A DNA stretch of 64,000 nt, from contig CAWIMX010000001.1 in NCBI GenBank assembly GCA_963837345.1, forward strand, positions 496,001-560,000, given 5' to 3'. A model generated the notes under the pieces. That model was not told the origin of the DNA and made no database searches. It saw only the letters and a program-made list of their open reading frames with translations. Source of the DNA: CAWIMX01 sp963837345. GTDB taxonomy: Bacteria > Acidobacteriota > Vicinamibacteria > Vicinamibacterales > CAVVIG01. Positions 58,196 to 64,000 of the stretch are shown here, piece after piece. Position numbers and translations under genes: made by a program. Numbering within the stretch: position 1 is the first letter of the stretch; the number at the start of each line of letters is the position of its first letter.

Positions 58196-58700
58196 ATGAG
58201 GATGTCGTTCTCAACCGTGAAACGGTCGGTCGTTCTGGCGTTCGTGGCCGCCATGGCCTCGCCCGGCCTGGTGTTGGCGCAGATCATCAAGTACCCCGTG
58301 CCCGCGCTCACTTCAGCCGTCTTCACCCGCCTTCTTCAGCCGGCCGCCGTGTCCGTTCCTCTCTACGAACCGCGTCGACCATCCTCGCCACCCTCGCCGC
58401 CGTCGCGCTGTCGTCGACCCACACGCGTCGAGCGCGCGCCGGAGCGCCGTGTTGCCGGTCGGCAGCAGCAGCGGCGCGTCGCCGAGCGACGCGGGACACA
58501 TCCGACGAGGGCCGCTTGCCGCCGCCGCGGCGCCTACACGCCGCCGGGCGGGCGCCGGACGCGGCGGAGCTGCCGCGCTCAGGACGCTCCGTATTCTGCC
58601 GCGCCGCGCTCACGTTGACGCCGTCGAGCGACTCGGACATCCACGTGGACGTCTGGCTGCGCAGTCCGGCTGGAACCGGAATCCCCTCGACTCCCCTTGA
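58196..58700 (+). pseudogene. Tannase/feruloyl-esterase N-terminal remnant
   Basis: A start ATG 58196 with GGGAGGA upstream opens a signal peptide (MRMSFSTVKRSVVLAFVAAMASPGLVLAQ). After this the frame is Arg/Pro-rich. Other frames contain fragments of the tannase family in order: GAYTPPGG, then FCRAALTLTPSSDSDIHVDVWL, and then SGWN. In intact members (tannase/feruloyl esterase) these lie together near residues 40-110 ahead of a ~500-residue catalytic part, which is absent here. Several frame changes and the missing body mark this as a decayed, truncated gene. Homology ends near 58690 where the PadR promoter begins. Confidence is moderate as fragments are short. Confidence 0.5.
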
Positions 58701-58725
58701 CGCTCGAAAGGACAGAAGCTATGCT
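58697..58725 (+). promoter_or_regulatory. Promoter TTGACG-N17-TATGCT for the PadR-permease operon
   Basis: TTGACG (58697-58702), a 17-base spacer and TATGCT (58720-58725) fit a sigma-70 promoter. Transcription should start near 58732, 9 bases before ATG 58741. Confidence 0.65.
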
Positions 58726-58740
58726 CCTTTCGTCCGTCGA

Positions 58741-59091
58741 ATGGAGTCGGCCGTGACGAAAGAGCGGGGCGACGTGCTGCAGGGCACGCTCGACATGTTG
58801 GTGCTGCGGGCCCTCGCGCGGCAGCCGATGCACGGCTGGGGCATCACCGAGCGCATCGAGCAATGGTCCGAGTGCGTGCTGCAACTCGGCCAGGGAACGC
58901 TCTACCCGGCCCTCTACCGGCTCGAGCGCCAGCGGCTGATCCGATCCGACTGGCGCACCACCGAGAACAACCGGCGCGCGCGGTACTACTCGCTGACCGC
59001 GAGAGGACGGCGCCAGCTGGACGACGAGCTCGCCCAATGGCGCCGGATGTCGCGCGCCATCAACCTGGTCTTGAACGCCACCGTCGAATGA
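58741..59091 (+). CDS. PadR-family transcriptional repressor
   Basis: A 116-residue winged-helix regulator. LQGTLDMLVLRALARQPMHGWGITERIE is the family N-terminal helix set, followed by QGTLYPALYRLERQRLIRSDW (recognition helix and wing) and ARYYSLTARGRRQLDDELAQW, the C-terminal dimerisation helix. It is followed after 12 bases by an ADOP-type permease, the usual order for this pair in acidobacteria, so it likely represses the operon from its own promoter. The start is ATG 58741; GTG 58753 is an alternative. The effector is unknown. Confidence 0.92.
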   Translation: MESAVTKERGDVLQGTLDMLVLRALARQPMHGWGITERIEQWSECVLQLGQGTLYPALYRLERQRLIRSDWRTTENNRRARYYSLTARGRRQLDDELAQWRRMSRAINLVLNATVE

Positions 59092-59103
59092 GGAGGGCGC
59101 GCA

Positions 59104-61761
59104 ATGCGCGATCGCCGGCGGGACCTCGACGAGGAGATTCGATTCCACATCGACCGGCAGGTGGAGAAGAACGTGCGCGCCGGCATGCCGCCGGAGGAGG
59201 CGCGGCGCCAGGCGCTCATCACGTTCGGCGGCGTCGACCGCACGAAGGAGGCGGCCCGCGACGAGTTCCCCCTGGCCGCGATGGAACACGTGCTGCGCGA
59301 CCTCCGGTACGGCGTCCGCGCGCTCCGCCGCGCGCCCGCGTTCGCCGCCGTGGCCATCGTACTGCTCGCGATCGGCATCGGCGCGACCACCGCGATGTTC
59401 AGCGTGGTGAACGGCGTCCTGCTCCACCCGCTGCCGTACCCCGATCAGGACCGGCTGATCGAACTGGTACACGAGGCGCCCGGGCTGAGTCTCGACGAGC
59501 TGTTCGCGTCGCCGGCCATCTATTTCACGTACCGCGACCACAGCGCGACGTTCGAGTCCGTCGGCCTCTGGGACTGGGACGGATCGCCCGTCACGGTGAC
59601 CGGGCCGGGGGAAGCCGAGGCGGTGCCGAGCCTGCAGGTGACCCACGAGATCCTGCCGATGCTCGGCGCGGATCCCATCAGGGGGCGCGGCTTCACGGAA
59701 GCCGACGACCGGCCGGAGAGTCCGGCCGTCGCCATCGTCTCGTTCGGCTACTGGCAACGGCGGTTCGGCGGCGCCGATCCCCTGGGCCGGACGCTGATCG
59801 TCGACGGCACGCCGCGGCGGATCGTCGGCGTGCTCCCGGCGTCGTTTCGCTTCTTCGACTATCCCGCGGACATCTTCTATCCGCTGCAGCCGGTGCGATC
59901 GGCAGCGGTCTTTCCGGCGTTCGACGGGCGCGCGATTGCCCGGCTGAAGCCGGGCGTGACGCTGGCGGACGCGAACGCCGACGTCAGCCGCATGATTCCG
60001 ATGCTGACGGCCGAGTTCGGCGACGGGACGACGTGGCAGAACGCCCGGTTCGGGCCGAGGCTCCGGTGGCTCAGGGACACGGTCGTGGGCACCCTGGGCG
60101 GCACGCTGTGGGTCCTGATGGGCACGATCGGCCTGCTGTTCCTGATTGCGTGCGCGAACGTCGCCAACCTCGTGCTCGTCCGCGCGCAGATGCGCGAGCG
60201 GGAACTGGCGACGCGGGCCGCCCTCGGCGCCGGCTGGGGCGGCATCCTCCGGGTGGTGTTCGCCGAGAGCGTCCTGCTCGGCGTGGCCGGAGGCGTCGCG
60301 GGCCTGGGCGTGGCGTACGCGGGCCTTCCCCTGCTGCTCACGCTCGCGGCCGGCGACCTGCCCGCGATCATGCAGGTCGCAATCGATCCGGCGGTGCTGC
60401 TCGTGGCCGCCGGCAGTTCCATCGTCGCGATGGCGCTGTTCACGCTCGTGCCCGCGCTCCGCTTCGTGGGGCGCGACTGGGCGGGCGCTCTCCATGACGG
60501 CGGCCGATCGATGACAGGAGGGCGGCATGCGCACCGGGCCCGGCACGTTCTGCTTGTGATGCAGGTCGCGCTGGCGCTGGTGCTGCTCGTCGGCGCCGGG
60601 CTGATGATCCGGACGTTCCAGCACCTGCACCGCGTCGATCCCGGCTTCTCCAATCCCGACGAGGTGCTGACGTTCCAGGTCACCCTTCCGCCTTCGGAGG
60701 TCTCCGACCCGGACCGCGGCGGCGCGTTCGACGCAGAGCGGGCGCTCGGGATCGACCAAGCGCTCGTCGAACGGTTCGAGGCCCTTCCCGGCGTCGTGTC
60801 CACCGGCTTCGCCGGGTTCAACGACGGTCTTCCGCTGGACGGCGACGGCCGCCAGACCTCGCTCGTCGCGTTCACCGACGGCCGCGTCCATGCCGGCGGC
60901 CAGCCCCGATTCTTCGAAATGCAGCGCGTGTCTCCGGGCTTCTTCGAGACGATGCAGACGACGCGCGTCGCCGGCCGCGCGCTGACATGGGACGACGTCC
61001 ATGGCGGACGGCGGGTGATTCTGGTGTCGGAGAACCTGGCGCGGCGCGAGTGGGGCGGGGCCAGCCGCGCGATCGGCCAGCGGATGGGCTCGACGCCGTC
61101 GAGCACCGGTTTCGAGGTGGTCGGCGTGGTGAAAGACGTGCATCACAACGGCGTGAGCCAGCCCGCGCCCGAGGTCGTCGCCTTTCCGTTGAGCCCGAGC
61201 GAAGGCAACCCGTCCGCCCGAACGGCCTCGTTCGTGGTCCGCAGCCCGCGCGCGAACGCGGCCGGCTTCGTCCAGGCGCTGCGCGAAGCGGCGGACTCGG
61301 TCGACCCGAATCTCGCCCTCGCCGACATCCGGACCCTGGGCGAGATGTACCGCCGGTCCCTGGCGCGGACGTCGGTCACGCTGCTCCTGCTCGTCACGAC
61401 CGGCGGGATGGCGCTGGCCATCGGCCTCATCGGCATCTGCGGCATCGTGACCTGCATGATTGGCGAGCGGCGCCGGGAGATCGGCATCCGCGTGGCGCTC
61501 GGCGCCAGACCCGACCGGGTGCGCCGGATGTTCGTCGGACGGGTGCTGGCGCTCGTGGCCATCGGCGCCGCGATCGGCCTCGGAGCGGCGCTGGGGCTCA
61601 CGCGGCTGATGGCGTCGCAGCTGTATGGCGTCGACCCGCTCGATCCCGTCACCTTTGCCGCCGTCGCACTCGTGCTGGCGGCATCGGCCGGCGCGGCTGG
61701 CACGCTGACCGCGCGCCGAGCGGCGGCGCTCGATCCCGTCGAGGTGCTCCGGGGGGAATGA
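59104..61761 (+). CDS. ADOP-family ABC transporter permease (MacB/FtsX-like)
   Basis: An 885-residue inner-membrane permease of the acidobacterial duplicated-orphan-permease type. The N-terminal cytoplasmic part RRRDLDEEIRFHIDRQVEKN and GMPPEEARRQALITFGG marks this family. The first membrane helix (~75-100; AFAAVAIVLLAIGIGATTAMFSVVNG) is followed by a MacB-like periplasmic domain, then helices near 325-345, 375-420, 480-500, and a second periplasmic domain with three C-terminal helices (e.g. GALVALGAA-like stretches near 780-860). No ATPase is in the window, so the cognate ATPase is elsewhere. GAGGAGG precedes ATG 59104. It probably exports an unknown molecule under PadR control. Confidence 0.9.
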   Translation: MRDRRRDLDEEIRFHIDRQVEKNVRAGMPPEEARRQALITFGGVDRTKEAARDEFPLAAMEHVLRDLRYGVRALRRAPAFAAVAIVLLAIGIGATTAMFSVVNGVLLHPLPYPDQDRLIELVHEAPGLSLDELFASPAIYFTYRDHSATFESVGLWDWDGSPVTVTGPGEAEAVPSLQVTHEILPMLGADPIRGRGFTEADDRPESPAVAIVSFGYWQRRFGGADPLGRTLIVDGTPRRIVGVLPASFRFFDYPADIFYPLQPVRSAAVFPAFDGRAIARLKPGVTLADANADVSRMIPMLTAEFGDGTTWQNARFGPRLRWLRDTVVGTLGGTLWVLMGTIGLLFLIACANVANLVLVRAQMRERELATRAALGAGWGGILRVVFAESVLLGVAGGVAGLGVAYAGLPLLLTLAAGDLPAIMQVAIDPAVLLVAAGSSIVAMALFTLVPALRFVGRDWAGALHDGGRSMTGGRHAHRARHVLLVMQVALALVLLVGAGLMIRTFQHLHRVDPGFSNPDEVLTFQVTLPPSEVSDPDRGGAFDAERALGIDQALVERFEALPGVVSTGFAGFNDGLPLDGDGRQTSLVAFTDGRVHAGGQPRFFEMQRVSPGFFETMQTTRVAGRALTWDDVHGGRRVILVSENLARREWGGASRAIGQRMGSTPSSTGFEVVGVVKDVHHNGVSQPAPEVVAFPLSPSEGNPSARTASFVVRSPRANAAGFVQALREAADSVDPNLALADIRTLGEMYRRSLARTSVTLLLLVTTGGMALAIGLIGICGIVTCMIGERRREIGIRVALGARPDRVRRMFVGRVLALVAIGAAIGLGAALGLTRLMASQLYGVDPLDPVTFAAVALVLAASAGAAGTLTARRAAALDPVEVLRGE

Positions 61762-61853
61762 GTGAGCAGACGGCGGCTCGGCCACCGCTCTCGCGCTCGG
61801 TGCTATCGCGGACGCGCGCGGCCAGGTGAACGGCCGTGCGTCAGGCGTGCGCG

Positions 61854-61906
61854 CTGACACCGATCGCCGGCAAGTGGTAAGCTCCGAACCACAATCGCGG
61901 AGGTGA
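61854..61906 (+). promoter_or_regulatory. Promoter CTGACA-N18-TAAGCT and ribosome site GGAGGTGA for the amidohydrolase gene
   Basis: CTGACA (61854-61859) and TAAGCT (61878-61883) are 18 bases apart. GGAGGTGA (61899-61906) matches the 16S anti-Shine-Dalgarno well, 9 bases before ATG 61916. Confidence 0.6.
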
Positions 61907-61915
61907 CCTGGGCTG

Positions 61916-62983
61916 ATGACTGATACGGGTCTTTCGCGGCGCGATGCGATCGCCAGGCTCGCCGGGGCTGCGGCCGGTCTCTCGGTGCTGGGACCCCGCT
62001 CACTGGCGCAGCAGCCAACGGAAAACACGCGGTTCGATCTGCATCATCATTTCTTCCCCCCGATCGCCAAGACGCGTTACGGTCCGTTCCCGCCGCTCCA
62101 GAATTACTCACCGCAGAAGTCGATCGAGGCGATGGACCAGGCCGGCATCACGGCAGCCTTTCTCTCCCTGCCCGTCAGCCTTGGGGACGATGCCGCCGCG
62201 ATACGAAAAGAGGCCGCGGGTTTTGCCCGCGAGGCCAACGAATATGCCGCCAGGGCGGTTTCGGACTACCCGGGCCGGTTCGGGTTGTTCGCCTACCTGC
62301 CCCTCCCGGACATCGATGCCAGCCTGCGCGAGATCGAATACGCATTCGACACGATCGGGGCAGACGGCGTGGGCCTCCTCACAAGTTACGGCAACCGCTG
62401 GCTGGGGGACACGACGTTCCACCCTGTCTTCGACGAACTCAACCGGCGCGGGAGCGTCGTCTACTCACACCCGCTCGATGGTCCCTGCTGCCATGCGTTG
62501 TTGCCGAACACCATCCCGCAGACGGTGGAGTGGAATACGGACACGGCCCGCGCCATCTGGAGTGTCATCAATGATGGGACGGATCGCCCGCCTGTGACGA
62601 CCCCCGGGACCAGCATGGCGACGCGATACGCGAACATCCGGTTCGTGTGGTCGCATGGCGGGGGCAGTCTGCTCGGGCTGGTCGGTCGATTTCTCGGCCA
62701 CGGCAGCACGCGAAACGTGGACCTCTCGCAGCCGCCGGCGCCGAACTCGAAGCTCTCTCATCTGCGCCGCTTCTACTACGACACGGCGCTGTCGGCCAAT
62801 CGCGTCCAGATGCAGGCCCTCGAGGCGCTCGTTGGGCCGTCGCAGATCGTGTTCGGGTCTGACTTCCCGTTCATGGCAGTCCTCGATACCGTCGAGAGCC
62901 TCCGGAGGTGTGGCCTCACGGCAGAGGAACTGCGCGGGATCGATTCTGAGAACGCGCTCCGCATCGTCACGGCACCGAGCTAG
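61916..62983 (+). CDS. Exported amidohydrolase-2 family enzyme (ACMSD/6-methylsalicylate decarboxylase-like)
   Basis: A 355-residue TIM-barrel metal-dependent hydrolase or decarboxylase. A Tat-type signal (LSRRDAIARLAGAAAGLSVL) sends it across the inner membrane folded. FDLHHHFFPP holds the first metal histidines; other ligands are in VYSHPLDGPC and VWSHGGGSLLG, and the catalytic Asp in VFGSDFPFM. These fit amidohydrolase-related decarboxylases of the ACMSD type acting on carboxylated aromatics; substrate specificity is not visible. Length is normal. It stands alone with its own promoter and strong ribosome site. Confidence 0.85.
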   Translation: MTDTGLSRRDAIARLAGAAAGLSVLGPRSLAQQPTENTRFDLHHHFFPPIAKTRYGPFPPLQNYSPQKSIEAMDQAGITAAFLSLPVSLGDDAAAIRKEAAGFAREANEYAARAVSDYPGRFGLFAYLPLPDIDASLREIEYAFDTIGADGVGLLTSYGNRWLGDTTFHPVFDELNRRGSVVYSHPLDGPCCHALLPNTIPQTVEWNTDTARAIWSVINDGTDRPPVTTPGTSMATRYANIRFVWSHGGGSLLGLVGRFLGHGSTRNVDLSQPPAPNSKLSHLRRFYYDTALSANRVQMQALEALVGPSQIVFGSDFPFMAVLDTVESLRRCGLTAEELRGIDSENALRIVTAPS

Positions 62984-63008
62984 GCCGCGACATCGAGGGA
63001 GTATCGCC

Positions 63009-63324
63009 ATGACGAAGTACTCGCTGGATCCCGCGTGCACATGTCCTCACCGTTAGCGTGGATCCTGAAAGGCCGCAAGCGGTAGTCGATGGTCGAGAAG
63101 TGGACCTTCGCCGTTCAAACGTCATCCTTATAGATCGTGGAGACGAAATGCCGACACCAGGCGCGCTCGACGCACGCTGGGTCGAACCAGGAGTCCCTGC
63201 CGACGCCGGAATCGAGACAATTATCCGGCGTGAACCGATCTTGCGGGCGTTTCTCCGCTGCGACGGTGCAGCACAGAATGATATTGTCGGCGAAATGCTC
63301 TGCAAACGTACGCTTGGGTCGTGA
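63009..63324 (+). CDS. Small ORF, possibly frameshifted, function unknown
   Basis: ATG 63009 follows GAGGGAG (62994-63000). It reads MTKYSLDPAC and soon stops (TAG at 63054-63056). The next frame is open and more protein-like, with HVLTVSVDPERPQAVVDGREVDLRRSNVILIDRGDE to TLGS at 63324. A one-base shift between 63016 and 63054, possibly at the GTAC of GAAGTACTCG, would give a ~100-residue protein. I recognise no family. GTG 63058 is a start for the second frame alone. Treated as tentative. Confidence 0.3.
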
Positions 63325-64000
63325 GTGGTGATTGGCTCGATTCGCCGCGTGACGGGGGCGCGGCCAGCGCGCGCTGCCTGTCGGGCGAGACGTCGTGGGC
63401 GTTGCCGCCGGAGACGCCGGCCCGGCCGAAGACTGGTGTCACCGACGCCACGTCCACCGTGTCACCCGCGAGGCGAAGCTCGGCCTCCGCCCGTCGAGAT
63501 CTGAACCTTTCGGTCGGCCGTGGAGCGCTGCGCGGGTCCGTCGTCAGACGCAGCACCCACAGCCGATACTGCGCGCCGCCGCCCGTGTAGTACAGGAGAT
63601 ACCGGCCGTCGTGGGACCAGCTGACGGGCACCTTGTCCGTGCCGTCGGCGTACACGAGCTCTTCGGGGCCCGCGCCGTTGGCGGGCTTGCCGTAGAGATC
63701 GTAGTGGCCCTTGCGGGTCGAGTTGAAGATGACCGTCCGGCCGTCGGCGGACCAGACGCCGAAATACTCGCCCGCCGGATCGGGGGTAAAGCGCAGCGGC
63801 ACATCGCGGGCCAGATCGTACGTCCACAAGTCGAAGTCCCCACCGCATCGGGGCCGACGCGATCATCGTCCGGCCGTTTGGGACGCCGAGAACACGCCCG
63901 CGCCCACCAGGCTCAGGAAGCGTCCCACGTGTCCGGTCAGCGGCACGATGTCTCCCGTCGCCCGCTCGCGAGAAAGACGCGCAGGAGAAAGACGAGAAGA
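63320..64000 (-). pseudogene. Decayed TolB-like propeller fragment (kinase-propeller type)
   Basis: On the minus strand, recognisable PD40/TolB repeats occur in pieces: GDIVPLTGHVGRFLSLVGAGVFS near the window edge, FDLWTYDLARDVPLRFT, FGVWSADGRTVIFNSTRKGHYDLYGKP and VSWSHDGRYLLYYTGG. Stops and frame changes separate the first pieces, and after RLWVLRLTTDPRS the text jumps to VTPVFGRAGVSGGNAHDVSPDRQRA and SPLTT, the usual C-terminus of such propellers. The middle is therefore missing. The gene is likely a remnant of a kinase or sensor like that at 55.5-58.0 kb. It extends past the window, so the N-terminal part cannot be judged. Confidence 0.6.

Noticed and set aside
61762..61853. Possible small RNA or attachment site between permease and amidohydrolase
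   Set aside because: No repeat, hairpin or integrase gene is present; the region ends in an ordinary promoter.

Overview
The window looks like a chromosomal segment of a high-GC acidobacterium, most likely class Vicinamibacteria. This is inferred from gene content and cannot be proven here. The pointers are a carboxypeptidase-regulatory-domain TonB receptor, a PadR regulator with an ADOP-type permease, VWFA-related Acidobacteria-type secreted proteins, a Ser/Thr kinase fused to a TolB-like propeller, and paralogous CRTAC1 (ASPIC/UnbV) and TPR proteins. Several genes have a TANNNT box only 6-8 bases before the start codon, which suggests leaderless transcripts.

Layout. 1-5 kb: end of a type III glutamine synthetase, a type IIA topoisomerase A subunit and a NYN/OST-HTH predicted RNase. 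5-12 kb (minus strand): an operon of a large unknown secreted protein and two VWFA-domain proteins. 12-18 kb: topoisomerase B subunit, HAD phosphatase, aminotransferase and a secreted M14 carboxypeptidase. 18-21 kb: Rieske protein, cytochrome b and a nonaheme cytochrome c, a bc-type quinol oxidoreductase. 21-27 kb: glnS-GNAT-DinB operon, sulfurtransferase, a MetR-like regulator, a small HExxH protein and a GNAT enzyme. 27-35 kb (minus strand): a subtilase with a 14-copy DN(I/V)VWGT tail, metH, and an ArsR-methyltransferase fusion. 35-50 kb: outer-membrane barrel, TonB receptor and two inverted CRTAC1-TPR modules flanking a heme/copper-monooxygenase-like TPR protein and a GT-C/TPR glycosyltransferase. 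50-55 kb: Fpg/Nei glycosylase, small secreted protein, then a second ArsR-methyltransferase fusion with sahH. 55-64 kb: TolB-propeller kinase, tannase remnant, PadR-ADOP pair, amidohydrolase, and a decayed kinase/TolB fragment at the edge.

The best functional theme is the methionine/SAM cycle. metH and sahH each follow an ArsR regulator fused to a SAM-methyltransferase domain, and a MetR-like LysR gene with two near-consensus MetR boxes lies between them. The second theme is the inverted CRTAC1/TPR secreted cluster.

Data quality matters. At least six conserved genes are interrupted by single-base indels that restore an expected family sequence when corrected (glnS, sahH, arsR-MT, the 42.7 kb TPR gene, the 9-11.8 kb gene and the 55 kb gene). 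Several of these indels touch a GTAC tetranucleotide and two lie in homopolymers. I treat most as probable sequencing artefacts rather than true pseudogenes.
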